Shown here piece after piece: positions 17,048-26,853 of a stretch of 64,000 nucleotides of DNA; positions within the stretch are counted from its first letter, which is position 1, and each line of letters starts with the position of its first letter. A program made the position numbers and the translations under genes. The stretch lies in NCBI RefSeq assembly GCF_000177675.1, contig NZ_ADGX01000018.1, positions 1-64,000 on the forward strand, written 5' to 3'. The notes below the pieces were generated by a model, which was given only the letters and a program-made list of their open reading frames with translations, made no database searches and was not told the DNA's origin. The DNA comes from Parafrankia sp. EUN1f (GTDB taxonomy: Bacteria; Actinomycetota; Actinomycetes; Frankiales; Frankiaceae).

Positions 17048-20002
17048 GTGAGCAACGTGTCCTCCGCGCCTGGCGCCGTCGAGGAATTCGCGGCCCGGTA
17101 TCCCTTCGGGCTCGATCCGTTCCAGTCCGAGGCCGTCAACGCCCTCGCCCAGGGCGAAGGTGTGCTTGTGGCCGCGCCGACGGGCGCCGGCAAGACGGTC
17201 GTCGGCGAGTTCGCGGCGCACCTCGCGCTCGCCACCGGCACCCGCTGCTTCTACACCACGCCGATCAAGGCGCTGTCGAACCAGAAGTACGCGGATCTGG
17301 TCGCCCGCTACGGTGCCGACTCGATCGGCCTGCTGACCGGCGACACGTCGCGCAACGGCGACGCCCCGGTGGTCGTGATGACCACCGAGGTCCTGCGCAA
17401 CATGCTCTACTCCGAGGCCGCGGGCAGCGGCCGGCTCGACGCGCTCGCCTACGTGGTCATGGACGAGGTCCACTACCTCGCCGACCGCCAGCGGGGCGCC
17501 GTGTGGGAGGAAGTGATCATTCACCTTCCTCAGCACGTGCGCCTGGTCTCCCTGTCGGCGACGGTCAGCAACGCCGAGGAGTTCGCCGAGTGGCTGGTCA
17601 CCGTGCGGGGCCACACCAGGGTGATCGTCAGCGAGCATCGCCCGGTGCCGCTCTACCAGCATGTGCTCGCCGATCGGTCCCTGCACGATCTCTTCGTCGA
17701 TCGCTCCTCCGGGTCGCGTGCCACGGCCTCGGACGGCCCGGTCTCCGGCTCCGACGCACGCACCACCACCACCACCACCCCGGACAGCCCCGACACCCCC
17801 GTGGTCGGGAGGCGTGCCGCGAACCGGGCCGCCGCCGCGGAGCGTGTAACGCCGGGCGGCCCGCGGTCGGGTGACTCGGGTGGCCAGGCAGCGGGCGGCC
17901 GGGTGGTCAACCCGGACCTGCTCAGGCTCGCGCGCGAGGAGTCACAGTCCGGCTACGAGCGCGGCCGCGGGCCCCGCTCCGCGCGGCCGGGCCGGCCGGG
18001 TGGCGGTGGCGGTGGCGGTAATGGTGGCGGTCGGCGTCGTTTCGGGCCCCCGAGCCGCCCGGACGTCGTGATCCGGCTCGACCGGGCCGGTCTGCTCCCC
18101 GCGATCGTGTTCATCTTCAGCCGGGTCGGCTGCGACGCCGCGGTCAACTCCTGCGTCCAGGCGGGCCTGCGCCTGACGACATCCGACGAGCGGCGGGAGA
18201 TCAACGCGCATGTGCGGGCCCGGACGGCGGGCATTCCGCAGGCCGACCTCGACGTGCTCGGCTACTGGCAGTGGCTCGACGGGCTGGAACGCGGCATCGC
18301 CGCCCACCACGCCGGCATGCTCCCCACCTTCAAGGAGGTGGTGGAGGAGCTGTTCGTCCGCGGGCTGGTTCGGGCCGTGTTCGCCACCGAGACCCTCGCC
18401 CTGGGCATCAACATGCCGGCTCGCACCGTCGTGCTCGAACGCCTGACGAAGTTCAACGGCCAGACCCGGGCGGACATCACCCCGGGGGAGTACACCCAGC
18501 TCACCGGGCGTGCCGGGCGACGCGGGATCGACGTCGAGGGCCATGCGGTGGTGCTGTGGCAGCCCGGGCTGGACCCACTTGCCCTCGCCGGCCTCGCGTC
18601 GACCCGTACCTACCCGTTGAAGTCGTCGTTCCGGCCGTCGTACAACATGGCCGTCAACCTGGTCGGGCGGCTCGGTGCGCAGCACGCGCGGGTGGTGCTC
18701 GAGTCGTCGTTCGCGCAGTTCCAGGCGGACAAGGCGGTGGTGGGGATCGCCCGTGCCGTACGCCGCAACCAGACCGCGATCGAGGAGCTCACCGCCGCGC
18801 TGGACTGCGACCGCGGTGCCGTCGCGGAGTATGACGAGCTGCGTCGCCAGATCCGGGAGCGGGAGAACAACCTGTCCCGTGCGGGCACGGCGCGCCGGCA
18901 GTCCGAGGTGGCCGAGGCGTTGGCGAGACTGCGCAGTGGGGACGTGGTGCGCGTTCCGTCGGGGCGGCGCGGCGGCCTCGTCGTGGTGCTGGATGCCGGG
19001 CTCGACACCGGGTCGCCGGAAGGGCCCCGGCCGGTCGTCCTCACCGTGGACCGGCAGGTCCGGCGGCTGTCGATGATCGATTTCCCGGTCCCGGTGGAGC
19101 CGCTGGCGCGGGTGCGGATCCCGAAGTCGTTCAACCCCCGCTCACCGCAGGCCCGCCGCGATCTGGCGTCGTCACTGCGCAACACCCGGCTGCCCGAGGA
19201 GCCCGGCCGGCGGGAGCGGATGCGGTCGCTGGCGGCGGACGACACCGAGCTCGCCCGGCTGCGGCGCGCCATGCGGGCCCATCCCGTGCACGACTGCCCG
19301 CAGCGTGAGGCTCACCTGCGTTCCGCCGAGCGCATCGACCGGCTGCGCCGGGAGACCGCCGGCCTCGAACGCAAGGTCGAGGGGCGCACGAACACGGTGG
19401 CCCGAACGTTCGACCGGGTCCGGGACACCCTCGCCGAGCTCGGCTACCTCAGCACCGGCGGCGACTCCGTCACCGAGGCCGGGGCCATGCTGGCACGGAT
19501 CTACACCGAGCAGGACCTGCAGGTCGCGGAATGCCTGCGCACCGGGGCGTGGGAAGGGCTGACCCCGCCCGCGCTGGCCGCGGCCGTCTCGACGCTGGTG
19601 TTCGAACCGCGTGGCGACGACGTCGCGGCTCCCGCGTTGCCCGGCGGTGCGGCCCTGCAGGAAGCCCTCGCGGACATGGCGAACATCTACACCCGTCTGA
19701 GCACGGTCGAGGATGAGCACCGGCTGGGCTTCCTCCGCCCACCGGATCTGGGTTTCGTCGCGGCAGCCTTCGGGTGGGCATCGGGCCGCGGGCTGGAACG
19801 GGTGCTCTCGGAGGCCGGCACCGAGCTCACCGCCGGTGATTTCGTCCGCTGGATGCGCCAACTCCTCGACCTTCTCGACCAGATCGCGCAGCTGGCACCC
19901 AGGTTCATGGCGGGCGAGAGCGGGGCCGGGGTGGGCAAGGCCGCCCGGGACGCGATGGACGCGATCCGCCGCGGAGTGGTCGCCTACTCGATGTCGGTCT
20001 GA
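17048..20002 (+). CDS. helY: Ski2-like DEAD/DEAH-box RNA helicase HelY
   Basis: 984 residues. The helicase core shows Walker A APTGAGKT, DEVH in VVMDEVHYLADRQRG, SAT in SLSATVSNAEEFAEW and motif VI QLTGRAGRRGID. The C-terminal third (EEHRLGFLRPPDLGFVAAAFGWASGRGLERVL) is the DSHCT domain of Ski2/Mtr4-type helicases. Between the two RecA lobes (about residues 225-345) is a low-complexity insertion: a run of Thr, Ala/Arg stretches and GGGGGGNGGG. Likely acts in RNA turnover. GTG 17048 or 17057 may start it; TAGGGT at 17044-17049 lies seven bases before GTG 17057, so a leaderless start there is possible. Homologue of mycobacterial HelY, also found beside tatC. Confidence 0.93.
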   Translation: MSNVSSAPGAVEEFAARYPFGLDPFQSEAVNALAQGEGVLVAAPTGAGKTVVGEFAAHLALATGTRCFYTTPIKALSNQKYADLVARYGADSIGLLTGDTSRNGDAPVVVMTTEVLRNMLYSEAAGSGRLDALAYVVMDEVHYLADRQRGAVWEEVIIHLPQHVRLVSLSATVSNAEEFAEWLVTVRGHTRVIVSEHRPVPLYQHVLADRSLHDLFVDRSSGSRATASDGPVSGSDARTTTTTTPDSPDTPVVGRRAANRAAAAERVTPGGPRSGDSGGQAAGGRVVNPDLLRLAREESQSGYERGRGPRSARPGRPGGGGGGGNGGGRRRFGPPSRPDVVIRLDRAGLLPAIVFIFSRVGCDAAVNSCVQAGLRLTTSDERREINAHVRARTAGIPQADLDVLGYWQWLDGLERGIAAHHAGMLPTFKEVVEELFVRGLVRAVFATETLALGINMPARTVVLERLTKFNGQTRADITPGEYTQLTGRAGRRGIDVEGHAVVLWQPGLDPLALAGLASTRTYPLKSSFRPSYNMAVNLVGRLGAQHARVVLESSFAQFQADKAVVGIARAVRRNQTAIEELTAALDCDRGAVAEYDELRRQIRERENNLSRAGTARRQSEVAEALARLRSGDVVRVPSGRRGGLVVVLDAGLDTGSPEGPRPVVLTVDRQVRRLSMIDFPVPVEPLARVRIPKSFNPRSPQARRDLASSLRNTRLPEEPGRRERMRSLAADDTELARLRRAMRAHPVHDCPQREAHLRSAERIDRLRRETAGLERKVEGRTNTVARTFDRVRDTLAELGYLSTGGDSVTEAGAMLARIYTEQDLQVAECLRTGAWEGLTPPALAAAVSTLVFEPRGDDVAAPALPGGAALQEALADMANIYTRLSTVEDEHRLGFLRPPDLGFVAAAFGWASGRGLERVLSEAGTELTAGDFVRWMRQLLDLLDQIAQLAPRFMAGESGAGVGKAARDAMDAIRRGVVAYSMSV

Positions 20003-20030
20003 GCGCGCGTCGGGCCCGTGCGCACGTTTG

Positions 20031-20074
20031 GCCTGCGTGGACGCCGGGCCTGCGTGGACGTCGGGCCTGCGCGG
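20031..20074. repeat. 17-bp tandem repeat between helY and sugC
   Basis: GCCTGCGTGGACGCCGG (20031-20047) is repeated with one change at 20048-20064 and partly at 20065-20074. It fills the 76-bp space between convergent genes. Confidence 0.7.
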
Positions 20075-20078
20075 ACTC

Positions 20079-21305
20079 TCAGACCCGGGGCGCGGTGAGG
20101 TTGGCACCGCTGACCGGGTCGAACAGGTGGAGCCGTGTCGTGTCCACCCACAGCCGCACCGGCTCGCCCTTGGTCGCGCGGCTGGCCGCGTCGAGCCGCG
20201 CCACCAGCTGCGTGCCGCCGCTGCCGGGCAGGGGCGGATCGATGGGCAGATCGGCGTGCAGATCGGTGCCCAGCGCCACCGGGCCCGCCCAGGAGGAGTG
20301 GACGTACTTGTCGGAGCCGAGGGACTCCACGACCTCGGCGCGCACCGTGCACCGCGCGCCACTGCGGTCGGCGGGGACGAGGGCGGCGTCCTCGAAGTGC
20401 TCGGGACGGATCCCGCACACGAGTGGGCGCTCACCCGACGGCGGTGCCGCCCGGCGCAGCCGCTCCAGCAGCCGCCCGACGTCGGGCTGACGTCCGTCGT
20501 CGGGCTGCGGCCCGTCCAGCCGCCACTCGCCCAGGGGAGTGCGCAGCGCGCGGCCGTCGGCGGTGAGGGTCACCGGAAGGAAGTTCATCGCCGGCGAGCC
20601 GATGAACCCGGCGACGAAGATGTTCACCGGCGCCGCGTAGAGCTCGCCCGGGGGTGCGATCTGCTGGATGCGTCCCGCCCGCATGACCGCCACCCGGTCG
20701 CCCAGCGTCATCGCCTCGGTCTGGTCGTGGGTCACGTACACGGTGGTCGTCCCGAGGCGGTTCTGCAGCCGGGAGATCTGGGTCCGGGTCTGCACGCGCA
20801 GCTTCGCGTCCAGGTTCGAGAGTGGTTCGTCCATGAGGAAGGCCTGCGGCGAGCGGACGATCGCGCGGCCCATCGCCACCCGTTGGCGCTGCCCGCCGGA
20901 CAGTGCGGCCGGCCGGCGTTCGAGGTGTTCGGTCAGGCCGAGGATCCGCGCGGCCTCCTCCACCTTGCGGGCGATCTCGATCTTCGGCAGCTTCGCCAAC
21001 GACAGCGCGAACCCCATGTTCTGCCGCACCGTCATATGCGGGTACAGCGCGTACGACTGGAACACCATCGCGATGTCGCGATCCCTCGGCGGCAGCCGGT
21101 TGACGACCTTCCCGCCGATGCGCAGCTCGCCGGCGGTGATGTCCTCCAGCCCGGCGATCATGTTCAGGGTGGTCGACTTCCCGCATCCTGACGGGCCGAC
21201 CAGGATCAGGAACTCGCCGTCGGCGATCGTCAGGGTGACGTCGTCGACCACGACCCGGCCGTCGGCGAAGCGCTTGCTCACGTGATCCAGAACGATGTCG
21301 GCCAT
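20079..21305 (-). CDS. sugC: trehalose/sugar ABC importer ATP-binding protein SugC
   Basis: Energises the importer encoded just upstream. 408 residues from ATG 21305 (the frame is open to a TTG at 21317). Walker A GPSGCGKST, Q-loop VFQSYALYPHMTV, signature LSGGQRQRVAMGRA, Walker B AFLMDEPLSNLD and H-loop VTHDQTEAMTLGDRV are all intact. The C-terminal about 170 residues form the TOBE/regulatory region found in MalK/UgpC-type ATPases; LVCGIRPEHFEDA is typical. Follows sugB by 15 bp, the lpqY-sugA-sugB-sugC order of mycobacteria. Confidence 0.93.
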   Translation of the reverse strand: MADIVLDHVSKRFADGRVVVDDVTLTIADGEFLILVGPSGCGKSTTLNMIAGLEDITAGELRIGGKVVNRLPPRDRDIAMVFQSYALYPHMTVRQNMGFALSLAKLPKIEIARKVEEAARILGLTEHLERRPAALSGGQRQRVAMGRAIVRSPQAFLMDEPLSNLDAKLRVQTRTQISRLQNRLGTTTVYVTHDQTEAMTLGDRVAVMRAGRIQQIAPPGELYAAPVNIFVAGFIGSPAMNFLPVTLTADGRALRTPLGEWRLDGPQPDDGRQPDVGRLLERLRRAAPPSGERPLVCGIRPEHFEDAALVPADRSGARCTVRAEVVESLGSDKYVHSSWAGPVALGTDLHADLPIDPPLPGSGGTQLVARLDAASRATKGEPVRLWVDTTRLHLFDPVSGANLTAPRV

Positions 21306-21320
21306 GACCGGTGCCAACCC

Positions 21321-22163
21321 CTAGCCCTTCACCGCGCCGGAGGTCAGCCCGGCGACGATCCGTCGTTGGAACAGCAGAACGAAGACGATGATCGGGATGG
21401 TGATGACCACGGCCGCCGCCGCGATCGACCCGATCGGCTGGGCGAACTGCGACGCCCCGGTGAAGAAGGCGATCGCCGCCGGGGCCGTGCGGGACGACTC
21501 CGTGGACGTCAGCGAGATCGCGAACAGGAAGTCGTTCCAGCAGAAGATGAACACCAGGATCGCGGTGGTCACCGTCCCGGGCGCCGCCAGCGGGGCGATC
21601 ACCCGGACGAAGGTCTGAGCCGGCGTGGCCCCGTCCATCGCGGCGGCCTTCTCCAGGTCCGGCGGGATCTCCCGGAAGAACGTGGCGAGGGTGTAGATGG
21701 CCAGCGGCAGCGAGAACGTCAGGTACGGGACGATCAGCCCGATCCAGGTGTCGAAGATCCCCAGCTGGCGCCACAGGTTGAACAGCGGGCTGATCAGGGA
21801 GATCTGCGGGAACATCGCGATCAGCAGCGCCAGCCCCACCAGCGCCCGCCGCCCCGGGAAACGCAGCCGGGCGATCGCGTACGCGGCCAGGCCGCCGATC
21901 CCGACGGCGAGCAGGGTCGAGATCAGCGCGATGCCGAGTGAGTTCACCAGCGCCCGGGTGAACAGCGACTGCGTGAAGATTCCCCGGTAGTTCGCCAGTG
22001 TCGGGTCGGTGGGCACGAGACGGCCGTCGCCGATGGACTCCGGCGTCTTGAACGACAGCGACACCAGCCACAGCAGCGGTACCAGCGACAGGACGACGAC
22101 GACTGTGTTCGCCGTCACCCAGCCCAGCAGGGCCCGGTTTCCGGCTGCCGGGTCGCTGGTCAA
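21321..22163 (-). CDS. sugB: trehalose/sugar ABC importer permease SugB
   Basis: MalG-type inner-membrane permease, 280 residues, six membrane segments. The EAA loop that contacts the ATPase reads [32 protein letters not shown]. The start is taken as a TTG at 22163 that overlaps the sugA stop (TTGA). It gives [15 protein letters not shown] before the first membrane helix; no ATG/GTG fits. The frame is open far upstream through sugA in another reading, which is not coding. Confidence 0.9.
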   Translation of the reverse strand: MTSDPAAGNRALLGWVTANTVVVVLSLVPLLWLVSLSFKTPESIGDGRLVPTDPTLANYRGIFTQSLFTRALVNSLGIALISTLLAVGIGGLAAYAIARLRFPGRRALVGLALLIAMFPQISLISPLFNLWRQLGIFDTWIGLIVPYLTFSLPLAIYTLATFFREIPPDLEKAAAMDGATPAQTFVRVIAPLAAPGTVTTAILVFIFCWNDFLFAISLTSTESSRTAPAAIAFFTGASQFAQPIGSIAAAAVVITIPIIVFVLLFQRRIVAGLTSGAVKG

Positions 22164-23008
22164 CGGTGGTCCGTTTCCTGGCCCGGCGCCGCCGTACCGA
22201 ATCCCCGGACGAAGACGACGGCGATCAGGGCGACGACTCCGAAGATCAGAACGGACAGCGCGGAGCCGACGCCGAGGTTCAACGCGGTGAACAGGTTGTC
22301 GTAGCCGAGGATCGACACCGAGCGGGTGTCGTGGGCGCCCGCCGTCAGCACATAGATGTCGTCGAAGATGCGGAAGCCGTCCAGGGTGCGGAAAAGCAGC
22401 GCCACCAGGATCGCCGGCTTCATCAGCGGTAGCGTCACCCGGCGCAGCCGCGCCCACGCCCCGGCTCCGTCCACCTGTGCCGCGCGCAGCAGCTCCTCGG
22501 GAACCAGCGCCAGCCCCGCGAGCAGCAGCAATGCCATGAACGGCGTCGTCTTCCACACCTCCGCGAGGATGATCACGGCCACGCCCCAGGTCTGCGAGGT
22601 CAGGGGCGCGGCGTCCCCGAACAGACCGGCCAGGTAGCCGGTGCCCGGCGTCCAGGCGAAACGCCAGCCGAAGGCGGCGACCACGGTCACGATGCCGTAG
22701 GGGATCAGGATCACCGTGCGTACCAGGCCGCGGCCGACCAGCGTCCGGTGCATCAGCAGCGCGAGCGCCAGGCCCAGCACGAACTCGATCGCCACCGAGA
22801 CCACCGTGATGATCATGGTGATCTTCAGCGCCTGCCACCACAGCCCGCTCGACAGCACCGTGCCGTAGTTCGCCAGCCCCACGAACGCCGTGTCGGCGGG
22901 GAAGCGCAGGTCGTACCGGCGCAGCGACAGATAGACCGCGTAGCCGATCGGATACGCGGTGACCAGCAGGATCACCAGCACCGCCGGCGCGCACAGCAGC
23001 CAGCCCAA
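22160..23008 (-). CDS. sugA: trehalose/sugar ABC importer permease SugA
   Basis: MalF-type permease, about 282 residues. Six membrane segments begin at [26 protein letters not shown]. The EAA loop is [30 protein letters not shown]. The listed start is a TTG at 23008. Upstream in frame lies [13 protein letters not shown] back to a CTG at 23047 that overlaps the lpqY stop as CTGA, so the true N-terminus may be about 13 residues longer with a rare CTG start. Product pairs with SugB. Confidence 0.9.
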   Translation of the reverse strand: MGWLLCAPAVLVILLVTAYPIGYAVYLSLRRYDLRFPADTAFVGLANYGTVLSSGLWWQALKITMIITVVSVAIEFVLGLALALLMHRTLVGRGLVRTVILIPYGIVTVVAAFGWRFAWTPGTGYLAGLFGDAAPLTSQTWGVAVIILAEVWKTTPFMALLLLAGLALVPEELLRAAQVDGAGAWARLRRVTLPLMKPAILVALLFRTLDGFRIFDDIYVLTAGAHDTRSVSILGYDNLFTALNLGVGSALSVLIFGVVALIAVVFVRGFGTAAPGQETDHR

Positions 23009-23043
23009 CCGCCGCTCGGCCCGCGCCCGCGGCGACAGCCCGC

Positions 23044-24432
23044 TCAGGGGACCAGCCCCTTCGACTCGAGCGCGTCGGCGATCGCGGTGCGCAGGCCGTC
23101 GAGCCGCCCCACCGAAGCCGACCGTGGCGGCGACAGGGCGTCGGAGATCTGCAACGACACGGTCTGGTACGCCGGGGTCCGCGGCCGGACGCTCGCGTTG
23201 CGCAACGCCTCACCGACCGCGGCGGCGAACGGGTAGCCGCCGTCGATCAGCTCCCGGTCGGTGTAGAGGGCCTCCAACGTGGGCGCCAGCCCACCCCTGA
23301 TCGCGGTACGGATCTGGTTGGCCCGGCCGCGCAGGCATTCGATCGCCCGCCGGGCCAGGTCGGGATGGGCCGAATAGGAACTGACCGCGAGGTTGTAACC
23401 ACCGATGGTGGGATGCGACGGCTGCCCGGCGACGAGGCCAGGCCACTGTGCCCAGCCGATCTCGGGCGCCAGGCCCGGCGCGTTGTGCCGCGCCGACGGA
23501 TAGACGAACGGGTAGTTGAGCTGGAACGCCGCCGCCCCGCTCTCGAATACCAGCCGGTTGTCGTCCTCCCGCTGGTTCGACCAGGACGGGTCGGCCGCCG
23601 GTGAGTCCGCCAGGGCCCGGATCGCCGCCACCGCCTGCTCCGCCGGCGCTCCCAGCCGCACCCGTGATCCGTCCGCGGAGAGGATCGAACCACCCGCCGA
23701 GGCCACCAGCGTGTTGAACAGGACCGTCAGCCCCTCGTACTGGGCTCCCTGCACCTCGACGAGGTGCGGCCTCCCGCGCGCTGCGAGACCGCGGGCCGCC
23801 GCGAGCATCTCGTCCCAGGTCCGCGGGGGAGTGGGCACCAGGTCCTTGCGATACCACAGCAGTTGCACGTTGGTGTTCAACGGTGCCGCGTACAGGTGGT
23901 TCGCCCAGGTGCCGGTGCGGGTCGCGACCGGGAGCGTGCCGGTGGTGATCCGCTGCGCGGTCGCGTCGTCGAACGCCTCGATCCACCCGGCCTCGGCGAA
24001 CTCGGGCGTCCAGGTCACGTCGAGGGCGAGGATGTCCATCGAGGTGTCCTCGGCGGCCAGCCTGCGCACCAGCTGCTGGCGCTGGCCGTCGGCGTCGTTC
24101 GGCAGGACGTCGATGCTGATCCGGTAGGCGCCACCCGAGGACGCGGAGCAGTCCGCCGCCGCTGCCGCGAACGACCCGGACGACTCGTTGTAGACGTACC
24201 AGCGCAGGGCCGGTGGACCGCCGGCCGGCCGGCTCCCGCAGGTGGCGACCAGCATCGTCGCCGAGCCGACCACTACCGTGCGGACCACTACCGTGCGGAC
24301 CGCTGCCGAGCGGACCGCTGCCGAGCGGACCGCTGCCGAGCGGAGCAGCGCTGCGTGGGCCGGCCGCACCAACACCGAGCGGGCCGACCGCGCTTCGAGC
24401 GTCACCGGCCCAGGCCGCCTTCTCGGGAGCAC
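23044..24432 (-). CDS. lpqY: trehalose-binding lipoprotein LpqY
   Basis: Solute-binding subunit of the importer. 462 residues from a GTG at 24432 that follows AGGAAGGAGAGG. Resemblance to mycobacterial LpqY runs the whole length: [81 protein letters not shown]. In mycobacteria LpqY-SugABC recycles trehalose released from mycolate carriers. The lipobox is LVATC (Cys about residue 65). The signal region is unusually long and contains five 5-residue repeats (RSAAV x3, RTVVV x2) encoded by a 15-bp tandem repeat. Confidence 0.9.
   Translation of the reverse strand: MLPRRRPGPVTLEARSARSVLVRPAHAALLRSAAVRSAAVRSAAVRTVVVRTVVVGSATMLVATCGSRPAGGPPALRWYVYNESSGSFAAAAADCSASSGGAYRISIDVLPNDADGQRQQLVRRLAAEDTSMDILALDVTWTPEFAEAGWIEAFDDATAQRITTGTLPVATRTGTWANHLYAAPLNTNVQLLWYRKDLVPTPPRTWDEMLAAARGLAARGRPHLVEVQGAQYEGLTVLFNTLVASAGGSILSADGSRVRLGAPAEQAVAAIRALADSPAADPSWSNQREDDNRLVFESGAAAFQLNYPFVYPSARHNAPGLAPEIGWAQWPGLVAGQPSHPTIGGYNLAVSSYSAHPDLARRAIECLRGRANQIRTAIRGGLAPTLEALYTDRELIDGGYPFAAAVGEALRNASVRPRTPAYQTVSLQISDALSPPRSASVGRLDGLRTAIADALESKGLVP
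24268..24342. repeat. 15-bp tandem repeat, five copies, in the lpqY signal region
   Basis: On the plus strand GACCACTACCGTGCG occurs twice (24268-24297), then GACCGCTGCCGAGCG three times (24298-24342). It encodes RTVVV and RSAAV repeats ahead of the LpqY lipobox. Exact copies and a codon-multiple length suggest slippage expansion. Confidence 0.95.
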
Positions 24433-24560
24433 AGCCTCTCCTTCCTGACGGAGATCAGAGTGCTACCCGGTGCGGCCCCATGCCCGGATTTCGTGTGAGA
24501 AGCGTTGCGTGCCGATCACGGCAGGCGTTGTGACTTGGAACAGACAGGTAGAACTCGCCG

Positions 24561-24590
24561 TTGACGGTTCGTTCGGAAATCTCGTAGCCT
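24561..24590 (+). promoter_or_regulatory. promoter of the cobalamin riboswitch/cbtBA-cobD operon
   Basis: TTGACG (24561-24566), 18-bp spacer, TAGCCT (24585-24590). Predicted transcription start about 24597, just ahead of the riboswitch core. Confidence 0.65.
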
Positions 24591-24596
24591 GACTGC

Positions 24597-24705
24597 CGAT
24601 AGTCGTGATGTTGACAGGAAGCCGGTGAGATTCCGGCGCGGCCGCGCCACTGTGACCGCCTGTGGGGATTTCCCTCAAGGGCGGAAGCCAGACCCGATTC
24701 GTCAC
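24597..24705 (+). ncRNA. cobalamin (B12) riboswitch
   Basis: The core reads AGGAAGCCGGTGAGATTCCG (24616-24635), then GCCACTG (24646-24652), and later GCGGAAGCCAGACCC (24681-24695). These are the conserved elements of the adenosylcobalamin aptamer (GCCGGTGARAUUCCGGC, GCCACUGU and GGAAGCCAGA). The leader continues to the cbtB ribosome site; a hairpin of CCA..GGG (24712-24719) with CCCTGG (24730-24735) reaches into the Shine-Dalgarno GGGAGG and could be the switching element. Ends are approximate. Confidence 0.92.
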
Positions 24706-24746
24706 GTAACAACCAGCGGGACGCGTGATCCCTGGGAGGTCCTCGC

Positions 24747-24983
24747 ATGGCCGAGTCCGTTGTTCCCCCGTCTGTTGTCCCCGCTCCGTCAGTCGGCGGC
24801 GCGCGGCCGTTGCAGCTTCCGCTGCGCGAGATCGTTCCGTGGGCTGTGCTCACGGGCGTGCTCATGCTGCTCGTGATCTACTTCGTCGGGTCCGAAGAGG
24901 GCGCCTTCTCGATGGTGGGCGGCACCTGGATCCACGAGTTCGTGCACGATGGTCGGCACCTGCTCGGTTTCCCCTGCCACTGA
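24747..24983 (+). CDS. cbtB: CbtB, cobalt transporter small subunit
   Basis: 78 residues with a single membrane helix (IVPWAVLTGVLMLLVIYFVG) and a C-terminal metal-binding tail WIHEFVHDGRHLLGFPCH rich in His, ending CH. This is the CbtB pattern. CbtB and CbtA form a predicted cobalt importer under B12 riboswitch control. GGGAGGT lies seven bases before the ATG. 50 bp before cbtA. Confidence 0.92.
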   Translation: MAESVVPPSVVPAPSVGGARPLQLPLREIVPWAVLTGVLMLLVIYFVGSEEGAFSMVGGTWIHEFVHDGRHLLGFPCH

Positions 24984-25033
24984 ACCGCCTACGCCCGCGG
25001 AGCTTTCCGCGTTGACGGCGGAGGCCGTTTCAC

Positions 25034-25864
25034 ATGATGCGCAGACTCCTTGTATTTGGCATGCTCGTAGGCCTCCTCGCCGGTCTGGTCGCCTTCGGGT
25101 TCGCCTCCATCGCGGGTGAGCCGCAGGTCGACGCGGCGATCGCCCTCGAGGAGGCAGCGGCCCAAGGGGAGGCCGTGGCCCCGCATTCCCACGGCGAGGA
25201 CGAGGCCGCGGCCACGCACTCGCACGAGGAGCCCGCGGAGGTGTCGCGGTCGACCCAGAAGGGGATCGGCCTCGCCGTCGCGACCGGCCTGTACGGCGTC
25301 GCGATGGGCGGGCTTTTCGCCATCGCGTGCGCCGTCGCCTACGGCCGCATCGGCGTGCCGGGGATGCGGGCCACCGCCGCGACAGTGGCACTGGTCGGTT
25401 TCATCGCGGTCGCCCTGGTTCCCTTTCTCAAATACCCGGCGAACCCCCCGGCTGTGGGGAACCCTGACACCATCGACCGCCGCACCGGCCTGTATGTGGT
25501 GATGGTTCTGGTCTCGGTGCTGGCCGCACTGATCGCGGCGCAGGTCGGCCGGGTGCTCGCCGGCCGGAGCGCCGGACGCGGCGGCGGGTGGAACGCCTGG
25601 CTCGCCTCGGCCGGGGCGTTCACCGTTCTGGTGACGGTGGCCGCCGTGCTCCTGCCCGTGGTCAACGAGGTGCCCGTGTCCTTCCCGGCCGAGCTGTTGT
25701 GGCGTTTCCGGTTGTCCTCGCTGGGCACCCAGGCGCTGGTCTGGGTGGTGCTCGGGCTCGGGTTCGGCCCGCTCGCCGAACGTGTGCTCAACCCGTCACC
25801 GGCCCGGCGTACGACGGCCCTCCCGGTGTCGGCCTCGCCCGCGTCGAGCGGCACGGCCGGTTGA
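25034..25864 (+). CDS. cbtA: CbtA, cobalt transporter membrane subunit
   Basis: 276 residues with about five membrane segments: RRLLVFGMLVGLLAGLVAFGFASI at the N-terminus and others near 90, 125, 160 and 190. A His-rich loop after the first helix (VAPHSHGEDEAAATHSHEEP, about 50-70) is a probable metal-gathering site. Matches CbtA in order and length. The stop overlaps the following gene as TTGA, tying cobalt uptake to cobalamin synthesis. Confidence 0.92.
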   Translation: MMRRLLVFGMLVGLLAGLVAFGFASIAGEPQVDAAIALEEAAAQGEAVAPHSHGEDEAAATHSHEEPAEVSRSTQKGIGLAVATGLYGVAMGGLFAIACAVAYGRIGVPGMRATAATVALVGFIAVALVPFLKYPANPPAVGNPDTIDRRTGLYVVMVLVSVLAALIAAQVGRVLAGRSAGRGGGWNAWLASAGAFTVLVTVAAVLLPVVNEVPVSFPAELLWRFRLSSLGTQALVWVVLGLGFGPLAERVLNPSPARRTTALPVSASPASSGTAG

Positions 25865-26853
25865 TCGACCGGCGAGCCCTGGGTCTGCTGCTTGGCGCGG
25901 GGCTCGACGTGCTTTTCGCGGATCCGGCCCGGTCCCATCCGGTGGCTGGTTTCGGCCGGGTCGCCGGGAGTCTCGAGCAGGTCGTCCATCGCGACAACCG
26001 GCTGGTCGGCGCCGCGTACGCGGCGGTGCTCGTCGGGGTCCCGGCGCTGGCCGCGCACCGGGTGGAACGAGCGCTGGCCGCCCGCCCCGCCAGCCCGGCG
26101 GCCGGGCTGGCCATGACGGCGCTGACCGCCGCGACCACGTGGGCGGTGCTGGGCGGCACGTCGCTGCGTCGGGAGGGCCGGGCGCTCGGCGGTGAGCTGG
26201 CCCGGGCCGACCTGGCCGCCGCGCGTCGCCGGCTGCCGTCGCTGTGCGGGCGGGATCCGTCGGTGCTCGACGCGGCCGGGCTGGCGCGGGCCGGGGTCGA
26301 GTCGCTGGCCGAGAACACCTCGGACGCCGTCGTCGCGCCGCTCCTGTGGGGCGCGGCCGCCGGCCTGCCCGGTCTGGTCGCCTACCGGGCGGTGAACACC
26401 CTGGACGCGATGGTCGGCTACCGCAACGCCCGCCATCGCCGCTTCGGCTGGGCCGCCGCTCGGGCCGACGACCTGGCCAACCTGGTACCCGCCCGGATCT
26501 GCGCGCTGCTCACCTGTGCCTGCGCCCCGGTGGTCGGCGGCTCACCGGCGCAGGCGCTGCGGACGGTGCGCCGGGACGGCCGGCGCCATCCCAGTCCGAA
26601 CTCCGGTATGGCCGAGGCCGCGTTCGCCGGGGCGGCCGGTCTGCGGCTCGGCGGTGAGCTGCGGTATGCCCACGGCGTCGAGCACCGTCCCGAGCTGGGC
26701 GCGGGACGTCGGCCGCAGGTCGAGGACCTGGCGGTCGCGGCGCGACTGTCCGGAGCGGTCACGGTGGCCGCGGCCGGGCTCAGCGCCGGCGTCGCCGCCG
26801 CCGCGGCGCGGTCGCGGTCGAGGTCGAGGGCCGCGGCGGGAAAGCAGGCCTGA
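25861..26853 (+). CDS. cobD: adenosylcobinamide-phosphate synthase CobD/CbiB
   Basis: Membrane enzyme that attaches the aminopropanol (phosphate) arm to adenosylcobyric acid. 330 residues from a TTG at 25861 overlapping the cbtA stop. Conserved segments: GLLLGAGLDVLFADPARSHPVAGFGR, RAGVESLAENTSDAVVAPLLW, AYRAVNTLDAMVGYRN, RHPSPNSGMAEAAFAGA. Only this biosynthetic gene is present here, so the rest of the pathway must be elsewhere. The TTG start has no separate ribosome site and relies on coupling. The C-terminus is an Arg/Ser tail. Confidence 0.93.
   Translation: MIDRRALGLLLGAGLDVLFADPARSHPVAGFGRVAGSLEQVVHRDNRLVGAAYAAVLVGVPALAAHRVERALAARPASPAAGLAMTALTAATTWAVLGGTSLRREGRALGGELARADLAAARRRLPSLCGRDPSVLDAAGLARAGVESLAENTSDAVVAPLLWGAAAGLPGLVAYRAVNTLDAMVGYRNARHRRFGWAAARADDLANLVPARICALLTCACAPVVGGSPAQALRTVRRDGRRHPSPNSGMAEAAFAGAAGLRLGGELRYAHGVEHRPELGAGRRPQVEDLAVAARLSGAVTVAAAGLSAGVAAAAARSRSRSRAAAGKQA

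Noticed and set aside
21321-23213. Single 630-codon permease
   Set aside because: Its first half is an out-of-frame reading of sugA; the real SugB starts at the TTG overlapping the sugA stop.
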